From NCBI GenBank assembly GCA_018000995.1, contig JAGNIU010000010.1, positions 1 to 64,000 on the forward strand: a DNA stretch of 64,000 bases, written 5' to 3'. A model generated the notes under the pieces. That model worked only from the letters and a program-made list of their open reading frames with translations. It ran no database searches and was not told the DNA's origin. Source of the stretch: Bacteroidia bacterium (lineage in GTDB: Bacteria; Bacteroidota; Bacteroidia; B-17B0; Aurantibacillaceae). This document shows, piece after piece, positions 31,970 through 40,524 of this stretch. Numbering within the stretch: position 1 is the stretch's first letter; each line of letters starts with the position of its first letter. The position numbers and the translations under genes were made by a program.

Positions 31970-32956
31970 ATGGAATACAGAAGATTAGGAAAATCAGGAT
32001 TACAAGTAAGCACACTTTCGTTTGGAACTTGGGTAACGTTTGGAAAACAAATTGATGATAAAATTGCAGATAGTTTATTAAGCACCGCATATGATGCAGG
32101 TGTAAACTTTTTCGATAATGCCGAAATTTACGCAGCCGGTAAATCAGAAACCGTAATGGGAAATATTCTTAAAAAGAAAACATGGTCTCGCAGTTCTTAT
32201 TGTGTTTCAAGTAAAGTGTTTTTTGGTTATGAAGATAAATTACCAAATCAGGTTGGACTTTCACGCAAACATGTTATTGAAGGCTGTCATGCTGCTTTAA
32301 AACGCTTACAGGTTGATTATATCGATTTATTCTTTTGTCACCGCCCTGATAAAAACACACCTATTGAAGAAACGGTTCTTGCTACGAATACTTTAATCCA
32401 GCAAGGCAAAATTTTATATTGGGGAACCAGCGAATGGGCTAATGATGAAATTATGGCGGCAATCGCTGTTGCGAAAGATTATAAATTAATCGGTCCAACT
32501 ATGGAGCAACCACAATACAATATGTTTGAGCGCACCAAATTGGAAAAAGATTTTTTATTACTGTTCAGAGATTACGGACTAGGAACTACAATTTGGAGTC
32601 CGTTAGCGAGTGGTTTACTAACCGGAAAATATAATAACGCTGACCCAAAAGATACACGTTTAAATATAGAAGGTATGGATTGGTTAAAGGAAAGAACTTT
32701 AGGCGATCAATCCAGAATTGAAAAAACAAAAAAGCTAGATGCACTAGCAAAAGAATTAGGTACTACTCTACCAAAAATGTCAATTGCCTGGACAGTAAAA
32801 AATCCAAACGTAAGTACAACTATTTTAGGAGCGAGTAAAGTTGAACAATTAAAAGAAACCATTACGTCGCTGGAGGTTTTACCTTTATTGACAGATGAAG
32901 TGATGGCAAAAATTGAAACGATACTAAATAATAAGCCGGTTCTAGCACAGTATTAA
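31970..32956 (+). CDS. Aldo/keto reductase (potassium-channel beta subunit type)
   Basis: The 328-residue TIM-barrel enzyme carries the NADPH-dependent AKR motifs. The catalytic Asp and Tyr are in 'GVNFFDNAEIYAAGKSE', the Lys in 'YCVSSKVFFG' and the His in 'IDLFFCHRPD'. 'TTIWSPLASGLLTGKYN' and 'STTILGASKVEQLKE' form the cofactor site. It matches the KCNAB/YghZ-like class. It probably reduces aldehydes or ketones; the substrate is unknown. It stands alone, followed by a REP-like doublet. Confidence 0.9.
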   Translation: MEYRRLGKSGLQVSTLSFGTWVTFGKQIDDKIADSLLSTAYDAGVNFFDNAEIYAAGKSETVMGNILKKKTWSRSSYCVSSKVFFGYEDKLPNQVGLSRKHVIEGCHAALKRLQVDYIDLFFCHRPDKNTPIEETVLATNTLIQQGKILYWGTSEWANDEIMAAIAVAKDYKLIGPTMEQPQYNMFERTKLEKDFLLLFRDYGLGTTIWSPLASGLLTGKYNNADPKDTRLNIEGMDWLKERTLGDQSRIEKTKKLDALAKELGTTLPKMSIAWTVKNPNVSTTILGASKVEQLKETITSLEVLPLLTDEVMAKIETILNNKPVLAQY

Positions 32957-32962
32957 ATGGAA

Positions 32963-33026
32963 GTGGCTTCGACAAGCTCAGCCACCGAAATAGAAAAGGC
33001 GGTCACTGAGCTTGTCGAAGTGCCGC
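32963..33026. repeat. REP-like palindromic doublet, copy 2
   Basis: The first hairpin has stem GTGGCT / AGCCAC (32963-32968 / 32980-32985) around TCGACAAGCTC. The second lies at 32999-33026 with GCGG / CCGC and CACT / AGTG arms around the inverted core CTGAGCTTGTCGAAG. The head-to-head layout and the core are the same as at 2641-2740, though here the genes on both sides are co-directional. It fills the gap between the AKR and CoA-transferase genes. Confidence 0.7.
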
Positions 33027-33039
33027 TTAAGAAATAAAT

Positions 33040-34119
33040 ATGAAACAATTCTTCTCCGACTTAAAAGTAATTGAATTAGCTGGCGTTTTAGCCGGACCAT
33101 CAGTAGGTGTATTTTTTGCAGAATTAGGTGCAAAGGTTATTAAAATAGAAAATAAAAAAACAAACGGTGATATCACCAGAACCTGGAAACTTTCCGAGGA
33201 AGACCAAAATGCTTCAACATCCGCTTACTATTGGAGTATAAATACAGGAAAAGAAGTTTTGTTTTTAGATCTTACCTCAGAAGGAGATGTCAAAAAAGTT
33301 TATGATTTAATAAAGGATGCAGATATCGTCATAACGAATTACAAAAAAGGTGATGATATTAAATTAAAAGTAGATTACCATTCTCTACTTTCTATAAATC
33401 CAAAAATCATCTATGCTTCCATTACCGGATTTGGAAACGAGAGTTCACGTTTAGCTTACGATTTAATTTTGCAAGCTGAAAGTGGCTTCATGGATATCAA
33501 CGGCGAGAAAGACAGCATGCCCGTTAAACTTCCTGTTGCTTTCATTGATCTTATTGCTGGTCACCAGTTAAAGGAAGCTATCCTTGTTGCACTTTTAAAC
33601 CGTGAAAAAACAAATCAAGGTTCTCATGTTACGGCTTCTTTATTTGATAGCGCCCTTGCCTCTTTAGTAAACCAAGCTACCAATTGGTTAATTGCAAAAC
33701 ATCTTCCTAAGGCCATCGGATCACTGAATCCTAATATCTCTCCTTACGGAGAAATATTTAAAACAGCTGATGGACATTTAATAACTTTTGCCATTGGCAG
33801 CGACAAACAATTTGCGCATTTATGTGAATTTGTAGGCTCGAAAGAATTAATTACCAATGAAAAATTCAGCACGAACCAACATAGAGTCACTAACCGTTCT
33901 GAATTATTTCAATTGTTAACTGTAAAAATTGAAAAAATACGGTTTGATGAGTTGTTTAAGCAATGTTTACAAAAGGAAATTCCTATTGGCAAAATACGTA
34001 ATATAAAAGAAGTGTTTGAATTGCCGGAAGCTCAGGAAATGCTAAAACATTTTACTGTGAATGGTGAAACTAAAACAGCGGTTAATTCAATTGCCTTTAA
34101 GTTTATTGATAATGTATAA
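33040..34119 (+). CDS. CaiB/BaiF family CoA-transferase (class III)
   Basis: The 359-residue protein opens with the class III signature 'LKVIELAGVLAGPSVGVFFAELGAKVIKIE'. The catalytic Asp motif is 'RLAYDLILQAESGFMDINGE'. 'GSHVTASLFDSALASLVNQA' and 'ISPYGEIFKTADGHLITFAI' follow. It would move CoA between an acyl-CoA and an organic acid, or act in isomerisation of acyl-CoAs such as the racemase branch. The substrate is unknown. It is slightly shorter than usual (about 380-400). It overlaps the next gene by 8 nt. Confidence 0.88.
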   Translation: MKQFFSDLKVIELAGVLAGPSVGVFFAELGAKVIKIENKKTNGDITRTWKLSEEDQNASTSAYYWSINTGKEVLFLDLTSEGDVKKVYDLIKDADIVITNYKKGDDIKLKVDYHSLLSINPKIIYASITGFGNESSRLAYDLILQAESGFMDINGEKDSMPVKLPVAFIDLIAGHQLKEAILVALLNREKTNQGSHVTASLFDSALASLVNQATNWLIAKHLPKAIGSLNPNISPYGEIFKTADGHLITFAIGSDKQFAHLCEFVGSKELITNEKFSTNQHRVTNRSELFQLLTVKIEKIRFDELFKQCLQKEIPIGKIRNIKEVFELPEAQEMLKHFTVNGETKTAVNSIAFKFIDNV

Positions 34120-34546
34120 AATTAAAATTGCTCATAGTCCTGCCGAAGTAGAACGCATCATAGATCTGCGTGTAAAAATATTACGCAAACCCTGGAACCA
34201 ACCCGCCGAAACTGCGACTGACAATTTAGAAGTGATTGCTATCAACTGCTATATCGAGAACGAAAAAAAAGAAGTAGTTGCCTGTGGACGATTACAAGAG
34301 AATGAAAATAAAGTAGGACAAATCCGCTTCATGGCGGTTGATGATAACCAACAAGGCAAAGGTTTAGGAAAAATGATAGTGAATGCCTTAGAAATGGAAG
34401 GCAAAAAATTAAATCTAAAAACCATAGAACTCCAAGCCCGCGAAAACGCAGTTGAATTCTACAAAAGCTGCGGTTATACTATAAAAGAAAAATCGTTTTT
34501 GCTTTGGGGAATTATTCAGCATTATTTGATGGAGAAGGAATTGTAG
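34112..34546 (+). CDS. GNAT family N-acetyltransferase
   Basis: I chose the ATG at 34112, which overlaps the CoA-transferase stop by 8 nt. The longer frame from 34061 would run deep inside that gene. The 144-residue product has the GNAT acetyl-CoA motif 'VGQIRFMAVDDNQQGKGLGKMIVNALEMEG' and a C-terminal 'IELQARENAVEFYKSCGYTIKEK'. It acetylates an amine on a small molecule or protein, with unknown substrate. It is translationally coupled to the CoA-transferase gene. Its last 35 bases overlap the convergent membrane-protein gene. Confidence 0.88.
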   Translation: MYKIKIAHSPAEVERIIDLRVKILRKPWNQPAETATDNLEVIAINCYIENEKKEVVACGRLQENENKVGQIRFMAVDDNQQGKGLGKMIVNALEMEGKKLNLKTIELQARENAVEFYKSCGYTIKEKSFLLWGIIQHYLMEKEL

Positions 34547-35063
34547 TCGCTAATTTTATCCTTTGCTCTATATCTTGGATTAAGAATTCATAATCATAAA
34601 CTATTGAAGGAATAAAAATATCTTTTTCTTTCGTGGGTATTTTTGTTGGTGGGTATTTACTCATATTTAAATCGTACCAAGTGTATTTCCCATTTAAAAT
34701 ATAAGTTCCGTTATGGATAGTTTTAATCGTAATATCATTTTTAAATAAAATTACCTTTCTTTTTTTTCCATCAATAAGTAAAAACAATGCCTCATTTGAA
34801 ATTATAAATTCCGCTTTCAAATAATGTGTTAGAAAAGCCTGAGCTCTACACTTAAGAAAGAAAAGCATTCCAAACAATAAAATAAAAGGGAAAAACATCA
34901 TACCGCCCATTGACCCTTCTCCGGAATCAACAACCGCTACAATCATAAAAAGTAAAAGTCCTGTTATTACAAGCCCTACCGTAAGAAAATATCGAATCCT
35001 GAATTTTTTGAGGTAATTATCTTTTTTTGATAAGTCTGTCTTGTATATCTCAGCATTTTCCAT
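34512..35063 (-). CDS. Small inner-membrane protein with two transmembrane segments
   Basis: The 183-residue product has two hydrophobic spans near residues 27-48 ('YFLTVGLVITGLLLFMIVAVV') and 54-70 ('MMFFPFILLFGMLFFLKC'). A soluble domain follows, with 'ILFKNDITIKTIHNGTYILNGKYTWYDLNM', which looks like a small PH-like or beta-sandwich domain. I do not recognise the family. The 3' end overlaps the GNAT gene by 35 bp in the opposite direction. Confidence 0.65.
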   Translation of the reverse strand: MENAEIYKTDLSKKDNYLKKFRIRYFLTVGLVITGLLLFMIVAVVDSGEGSMGGMMFFPFILLFGMLFFLKCRAQAFLTHYLKAEFIISNEALFLLIDGKKRKVILFKNDITIKTIHNGTYILNGKYTWYDLNMSKYPPTKIPTKEKDIFIPSIVYDYEFLIQDIEQRIKLATTIPSPSNNAE

Positions 35064-35096
35064 TGGTATTTACATTAGTAAATATACAAAATTAAA

Positions 35097-35119
35097 AGTC
35101 CGGGCGCTCAACCCGGACT
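35097..35119 (-). terminator. Terminator for the ECF sigma gene
   Basis: The perfect 8-bp stem AGTCCGGG (35097-35104) / CCCGGACT (35112-35119) has a 7-nt loop. On the minus strand it is followed by TTTTAATTTT. It lies between the sigma factor stop and the start of the membrane-protein gene, and so ends the sigma transcript. Confidence 0.75.
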
Positions 35120-35177
35120 CAAAAATTAAAACTAGAACAAAAACTAAACAAACAAAATTCTGCCATAGGCAGACAAC

Positions 35178-35777
35178 TTAAATATACACTTCGGTTTTAC
35201 TTTCTTCAATCATCTTTTTCAAGTTAATTAAAGCATAGCGCATACGTCCAAGCGAAGTATTGATGGATACATTGCAGAAATCTGCAATTTCTTTAAAACT
35301 CATATCGTAATACATACGCATAATTACTACTTCCTTTTGTTCATCAGGTAAAGAGCCAATCATGCTACGTATTTTTTTACGGAACTGAATTTGTTCTTTA
35401 TCATTTTTAAAACCATCATCAGTACTTGCAATGGTTGCAAAAACATCAACTTCCTCACCATCTTCAGTTACATAAACCGGAACAGTTGGTAGTTTTTTGT
35501 TCTTACGGAAATGATCGATAATTAAATTACGAGCAATGCGTAATACCCAAGGCAAAAACTTTCCTTCTTCAGAATATTGGTTACGTTTTAAAGTTTGAAT
35601 TACTTTAAAGAACGTATCCTGGAATATATCTTCGGCTAAAGCTCTATCGCGAACAATAACATATATGCTGGAAAATATCCTGCGTTTGTGGCGTTGCAAT
35701 AAAGTGGCTAGTGCTTCTTCGTTGCCATTGATGTAGAGTTGTACTAACTCATTATCTCCTTGAATTTGAACAGACAT
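35178..35777 (-). CDS. ECF-type RNA polymerase sigma factor (sigma-70 family)
   Basis: The 199-residue protein has sigma region 2 ('YVIVRDRALAEDIFQDTFFKVIQTL', 'GKFLPWVLRIARNLIIDHFRKNKK') and region 4 ('SLPDEQKEVVIMRMYYDMSFKEIADFCNVSINTSLGRMRYALINLKKMI'), with an acidic linker between. It directs RNA polymerase to a subset of promoters. No anti-sigma gene lies next to it, which is unusual for the group, so its control is unknown. It is transcribed divergently from uvrA. Confidence 0.9.
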   Translation of the reverse strand: MSVQIQGDNELVQLYINGNEEALATLLQRHKRRIFSSIYVIVRDRALAEDIFQDTFFKVIQTLKRNQYSEEGKFLPWVLRIARNLIIDHFRKNKKLPTVPVYVTEDGEEVDVFATIASTDDGFKNDKEQIQFRKKIRSMIGSLPDEQKEVVIMRMYYDMSFKEIADFCNVSINTSLGRMRYALINLKKMIEESKTEVYI

Positions 35778-36039
35778 GCATTTTCCCTTTTTTTAATCGT
35801 AAGTTATCGGGTGTAAATGTCTATTCTATGGCAATTGGTTTTTTTGGTTATAAGGCAAATATATCCCTATTCATCAAAAAAACAAAAATTAAAGCTTCCG
35901 TAATGAGTGAAATAGTCGTTTTAATGAGTAAAATTGTTAAAATGGAGATTTGGAATGATATAAAGCTCCATTCTAAACAACTGTTTTTCAGCCCCTTAAA
36001 TACTTAATAACAATACTTAAAAATGCCTTTTACAAAGCT

Positions 36040-36047
36040 TAATTTTG
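36040..36047 (+). promoter_or_regulatory. -7 promoter motif TAATTTTG overlapping the alternative uvrA TTG
   Basis: A match to TAnnTTTG that ends 6 nt before the GTG at 36054. It overlaps the TTG (36045) that would start a longer frame, so transcription would begin near the GTG. Confidence 0.45.
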
Positions 36048-36053
36048 TTGTCC

Positions 36054-38870
36054 GTGAGCAAAGAAAAAGACATTTCAGTACTTAGTCCTAAGGAATTTAT
36101 CATCATTAAAGGCGCGCGCATGCACAATTTAAAAAATGTGGATGTGGCCATTCCCCGTAACAAATTCGTGGTGATTACAGGTTTATCGGGCTCCGGAAAA
36201 TCTTCTTTAGCTTTTGATACTTTATATGCAGAAGGTCAAAGAAGATATGTAGAAAGTTTATCTGCGTACGCCAGACAATTTTTAGGACGATTAGAAAAAC
36301 CACAAGTTGATTATATAAAAGGAATTTCTCCCGCCATCGCGATTGAACAAAAAGTTATTTCAAGAAATCCGCGAAGCACTGTTGGAACCATTACTGAGAT
36401 TTACGATTACTTCAAATTATTATTCGCCCGTGCTGGAAAAACATATAGTCCTGTTACAGGAAAAATTGTAAAGCGTAATAATGTAACGGATGTAGTTGAA
36501 TTTGTATTAGGATTAAAGAATGAAACGAAGTGTTTAGTCCTCTCTAAGATTCAAGTCCCGAAAGGAAGAACATTAGGACAAAGTTTAGATCTATTATCAC
36601 AACAAGGTTTTTCACGAATTATATTAAACGGTGAGATTGCAAAAATTGCAGATACTAACATTAAAAAAATAAAAAGTACAGATGAAGTTCTTTTATTAAT
36701 TGACCGTTTGGTAGTTAATAAAGATGATGAAGATTTTTCGGGACGAGTTGCTGATAGCGTACAAACTTCATTCTACGAAGGAAAAGGCGAATGTCATATT
36801 TGGGTGGGCGACACCAAGTTTGAAAAACATTTTTTCTCAAACCTATTCGAAGCAGACGGCATTACTTTTGAAGAACTGGATATAAATTTTTTCACCTTTA
36901 ATAATCCAATTGGTGCTTGTAAAACCTGCGAAGGTTTTGGAAGTATAATTGGTATTGATCCTGATTTAGTTATTCCAAATAAAAGCCTGAGTGTTTATGA
37001 TAGCGCCGTTGCATGTTGGAATGGCGAAACAATGAGTATGTATAAAAAAGAACTCATTAAGAATGCACACAAATTTAATTTCCCGGTTCACAAACCTATT
37101 GCAGAGCTAACTAAAACACAATTGGCTTTATTATGGAATGGTAACGAACATTTTGATGGAATAAATACATTCTTTAAAATGTTAGAGAAAGAAAGTTACA
37201 AAATTCAATACCGTGTGATGTTAGCCCGCTACAGAGGGAAAACAACTTGTCCGGATTGTTTAGGTACACGCCTCCGCAAAGATGCGAACTACGTAAAAGT
37301 TGCCGGAAAAAATATTACAGAATTGGTATTGATGCCTGTTTCTGATTTACTGCCATTTTTTAAATCGATTGAATTAAACGAGCACGATACTAAAATTGCA
37401 AAACGTCTATTAGTAGAAATCACAAACCGTTTACAGTATTTAATGGATGTTGGTTTAGGCTATTTAACACTTAACCGCGTAGCGAATACTTTAAGCGGAG
37501 GTGAAAGTCAACGTATTAATTTAGCGACTTCATTAGGCAGCAGTTTAGTGGGGAGTTTATATATTTTAGATGAGCCAAGTATTGGTTTACATCCTAGAGA
37601 TACAGAACGTTTAATAAAAGTATTGAAGTCATTACAAAAACAAGGTAACACCGTTATCATTGTTGAGCACGACGAAGACATAATGCTTGCCGCTGATGAA
37701 TTAATTGATATTGGTCCGGAAGCAGGAAGTTTAGGCGGACATTTAGTTTTCCAAGGTACACACAAAGAATTATTAAAAGACAGCGAAAGTTTTACTGCAA
37801 AATATTTAACAGATAAATTACGAATTGAAACACCTAAGACTCGTCGTAAATGGAAAGAATTCTTAGAAGTAAAAAACGTAAGCGATAACAATTTAAAAAA
37901 CGTCACAGTAAAATTTCCATTGAACACTTTATGTTGTGTTACAGGAGTGAGTGGTTCAGGAAAATCAACTTTAATTAAAAAAGCATTGATTCCTATCATG
38001 CAACGTTATATTGAAGGCTATTATGAAAGCGTTGATCACACGCATTTAATTGGAGGAAGTCTAAAACAAATAAAACAATTAGAGTACGTCGACCAAAACC
38101 CTATTGGCAAATCGTCAAGAAGTAATCCTGTAACGTATATTAAAGGTTACGACGAAATAAGAAATTTATTCTCCGACCAAGGCTTAGCAAAACAGCGTGG
38201 ATTTAAACCTTCTCATTTTTCATTCAATGTAGATGGTGGCAGATGTGAGGTTTGTGAAGGAGAAGGGCAAATTACAGTGGAAATGCAATTCATGGCCGAT
38301 ATTCAATTGCCATGTGATGCTTGCGGTGGAAAACGCTTTAAGGGAGAAATTTTAGAGATTTTATATAAAGGCAAAAGTATTTCCGACGTACTTAATATGA
38401 CCGTTAGTGATGCAGTACAATTCTTTTCTCAAGACAAAGAAGACCGCACCGCTAAAAAAATAATTGAAAAATTAAAAGCATTAGAAGAAGTTGGTTTAGG
38501 TTACGTACAACTCGGACAAAGCAGCAGCACCTTGAGTGGTGGTGAAGCGCAACGAATTAAATTAGCATCCTTCTTAATTCAAATAAACAACACCTCACCT
38601 ACTTTTTTTGTATTTGATGAACCTACAACCGGTTTACATTTTCATGATGTTGCCAAATTATTGAAGTCGTTTAATGCTTTATTAGATAAAGGACATTCTA
38701 TCGTTGTCATTGAACATAATCTCGAAGTCATAAAATGTGCTGATTGGATTATAGATTTAGGTCCGGAAGGCGGAGAAACAGGCGGAAATGTTGTTTTTGA
38801 AGGGACTCCGGAAGAACTCATTAAGAGTAAGGAATCGCAGACGGCGAGGTATCTAAAGGAAAAAATATAG
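36054..38870 (+). CDS. uvrA: Excinuclease ABC subunit A
   Basis: The 938-residue protein is the full-length UvrA ATPase of nucleotide excision repair. It recognises DNA damage with UvrB. The N-terminal Walker A is 'VITGLSGSGKSSLAFDTLYAEGQRRYVESLS'. CxxC zinc motifs occur at 'CKTCEGFG' with 'CPDCLGTR', and at 'CEVCEGEGQ' with 'CDACGGKR'. ABC signatures are 'LSGGESQRINLA' and 'LSGGEAQRIKLA', and the second P-loop is 'GVSGSGKSTLIKK'. I start at GTG 36054 rather than the in-frame TTG at 36045, because the TTG lies within the -7 motif. It is a single gene, followed by a family B repeat. Confidence 0.96.
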   Translation: MSKEKDISVLSPKEFIIIKGARMHNLKNVDVAIPRNKFVVITGLSGSGKSSLAFDTLYAEGQRRYVESLSAYARQFLGRLEKPQVDYIKGISPAIAIEQKVISRNPRSTVGTITEIYDYFKLLFARAGKTYSPVTGKIVKRNNVTDVVEFVLGLKNETKCLVLSKIQVPKGRTLGQSLDLLSQQGFSRIILNGEIAKIADTNIKKIKSTDEVLLLIDRLVVNKDDEDFSGRVADSVQTSFYEGKGECHIWVGDTKFEKHFFSNLFEADGITFEELDINFFTFNNPIGACKTCEGFGSIIGIDPDLVIPNKSLSVYDSAVACWNGETMSMYKKELIKNAHKFNFPVHKPIAELTKTQLALLWNGNEHFDGINTFFKMLEKESYKIQYRVMLARYRGKTTCPDCLGTRLRKDANYVKVAGKNITELVLMPVSDLLPFFKSIELNEHDTKIAKRLLVEITNRLQYLMDVGLGYLTLNRVANTLSGGESQRINLATSLGSSLVGSLYILDEPSIGLHPRDTERLIKVLKSLQKQGNTVIIVEHDEDIMLAADELIDIGPEAGSLGGHLVFQGTHKELLKDSESFTAKYLTDKLRIETPKTRRKWKEFLEVKNVSDNNLKNVTVKFPLNTLCCVTGVSGSGKSTLIKKALIPIMQRYIEGYYESVDHTHLIGGSLKQIKQLEYVDQNPIGKSSRSNPVTYIKGYDEIRNLFSDQGLAKQRGFKPSHFSFNVDGGRCEVCEGEGQITVEMQFMADIQLPCDACGGKRFKGEILEILYKGKSISDVLNMTVSDAVQFFSQDKEDRTAKKIIEKLKALEEVGLGYVQLGQSSSTLSGGEAQRIKLASFLIQINNTSPTFFVFDEPTTGLHFHDVAKLLKSFNALLDKGHSIVVIEHNLEVIKCADWIIDLGPEGGETGGNVVFEGTPEELIKSKESQTARYLKEKI

Positions 38871-38884
38871 AATTACTCTTTTTT

Positions 38885-38956
38885 GCCACTAAATCTCAAA
38901 AGCACAAAATCCCACTAAAATTTCGTGAAACTTTCGTGTTTTAGTGTTTTTGTGGC
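38885..38956. repeat. Imperfect palindromic intergenic repeat, family B (copy 2)
   Basis: The 72-bp inverted repeat starts GCCACTAAATCTCAAAAGCA and ends TTTTAGTGTTTTTGTGGC. It shares the centre CCACTAAAATTT and the terminal GCCAC/GTGGC arms with the element at 6278-6349. It lies directly after uvrA and may act as a terminator as well. Confidence 0.6.
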
Positions 38957-39032
38957 GGAAAAATTGAGGTTTATACAAAAAGGAATTCCCTCTAAAATCT
39001 CGTTTTTTTCTTGTAAATTCAAGCCTTAATAA

Positions 39033-39776
39033 ATGGCGACTTCATTCAGCATAAAGCTTGGTAATTTTTTGTACAAGACCTCATTTCCTCTGTACAAAAA
39101 AATGTATTCCGTTTTTAAGAATAAACAAGATGCGTTTGAAATTGAATTATTAAAAAAACACATCAAACAAGGCGATACCGTTTTAGATATTGGCGCCAAC
39201 ATTGGTTTTTACGCGACTATTTTATCGGACATTGTTGGAGAGAAAGGAAAGATTCATTGCTTTGAACCTGATACAACCAATTTCAATCACCTTAAAAAAA
39301 CAACTTCATCCTACAAAAATATTATCATCAACAATAAAGCTGTTGGTCCAAAGACAGAAAAACTAAAAATTTATACGTCCAAAGAATTAAACGTTGATCA
39401 CCGCACTTACAAACCAGAAGAATACGATCAGGAAATTGAAATTGACGCAGTGAGCATTGATGATTATTTAAAAGGTGAGAAAGTTGATTTCATTAAAATG
39501 GATATTCAGGGATTTGAAATGGAAGCCATGAAAGGCATGAAAGAAACTTTGAAGAATAATCCCAAAGTAAAAATGATTTCAGAATTCTGGCCTTATGGTT
39601 TAAGAAAATCAGGAAGTTCTCTACGCGACTATTTTGTTCTACTGAAAGAATTAAATTTTAATGTCGAAATTCTGAAAGAAAATAAATTAGAAACCTTAGA
39701 CCTGGAAACAGTTTTGAAACTGGAATCTTTGGGTGAAGAACATTATTTCAATATTCTGGTTACACCTAATGTTTAA
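39033..39776 (+). CDS. FkbM family SAM-dependent methyltransferase
   Basis: The 247-residue enzyme has the Rossmann SAM site 'DTVLDIGANIGFYATILSDIVGEKGKIHCFEPD' and the FkbM signature 'VDFIKMDIQGFEMEAMKGM'. It typically O-methylates a sugar or polyketide. It is the first of three genes for methyl/glycosyl transfer, overlapping the next gene by 8 nt, so the cluster may decorate a surface glycan or lipid. Regulation is unknown. Confidence 0.9.
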   Translation: MATSFSIKLGNFLYKTSFPLYKKMYSVFKNKQDAFEIELLKKHIKQGDTVLDIGANIGFYATILSDIVGEKGKIHCFEPDTTNFNHLKKTTSSYKNIIINNKAVGPKTEKLKIYTSKELNVDHRTYKPEEYDQEIEIDAVSIDDYLKGEKVDFIKMDIQGFEMEAMKGMKETLKNNPKVKMISEFWPYGLRKSGSSLRDYFVLLKELNFNVEILKENKLETLDLETVLKLESLGEEHYFNILVTPNV

Positions 39777-40521
39777 AAAATACACCATACCCTATTCTCT
39801 AGATGATCCAAAAACAACTTTGGCACACAGGGATATTATTTTAAACAAACCCTTTTTAAAACGATTATATCAAGACTGGTATGATGTTTTTATAAAAGAA
39901 TCACGTGCCGTTGGAAAAGGAATTTATTTAGAGATTGGTTCAGGTGGCGGATTTTTGAAAGATGTGTTTCCTGAAGTGGTGACTTCTGATATTTTAGATT
40001 TACCGGTTGTAGATAAAGTTTTTAGTGCAGAAGAATTGCCATACAAAGAAAATGAATTAGGAAGTATTATGATGCTGAATGTATTTCATCACATCCCTAA
40101 ACCTTATTTATTTTTAAAAGAAGCTGAGCGTTGTTTAGTGAAAGGCGGAAAGATTATTATGGTTGAACCGGCAAATTCAGCATTAGGAAGATTTATCTAC
40201 AAACGTTTCCATCACGAACCTTTTGATGAAAAAGGCGGACGAGAAATTGAAGCTGGAAATCCATTAAGCAACTCCAATCAAGCCCTGCCTCACATTTATT
40301 TCGAAAGAGATACCGAACAGTTTAAAAAGGACTATCCTACTCTTAAAATCACGAAAATTCAATATCACAGTCCGTTTATGTACGTTTTAAGTGGCGGGGT
40401 ATCAAGAAGCGCGATGTTTCCCTATTTTATGTACGGATTTTTTAAGGGATTTGAGAAATTATTGTCACCTTTACAAAGACAATTAGGCTTGTTTTGCACA
40501 GTCATAATTGAAAAGCAATAA
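39769..40521 (+). CDS. Class I SAM-dependent methyltransferase
   Basis: I chose the ATG at 39769, overlapping the FkbM stop by 8 nt; the frame extends upstream to 39733. The 250-residue product has 'GKGIYLEIGSGGGFLKDVFPEVVTSDI' (SAM motif I), 'AEELPYKENELGSIMMLNVFHHI' and 'LVKGGKIIMVEPANSALGRFIYKRFHHEPFDEKGG'. This pattern is seen in Bacteroidota glycan-cluster methyltransferases. It is cotranscribed with the neighbours; the substrate is unknown. Confidence 0.87.
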   Translation: MFKKYTIPYSLDDPKTTLAHRDIILNKPFLKRLYQDWYDVFIKESRAVGKGIYLEIGSGGGFLKDVFPEVVTSDILDLPVVDKVFSAEELPYKENELGSIMMLNVFHHIPKPYLFLKEAERCLVKGGKIIMVEPANSALGRFIYKRFHHEPFDEKGGREIEAGNPLSNSNQALPHIYFERDTEQFKKDYPTLKITKIQYHSPFMYVLSGGVSRSAMFPYFMYGFFKGFEKLLSPLQRQLGLFCTVIIEKQ

Positions 40522-40524
40522 ATA

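Noticed and set aside
34061-34111. Longer GNAT frame starting inside the CoA-transferase gene
   Set aside because: The upstream 17 residues are the other frame of a conserved gene, and GNAT homology starts at the ATG at 34112.
37508-37999. 163-codon open frame antisense to uvrA
   Set aside because: It is a shadow of the strongly conserved uvrA frame, with no start signal or recognisable domain.
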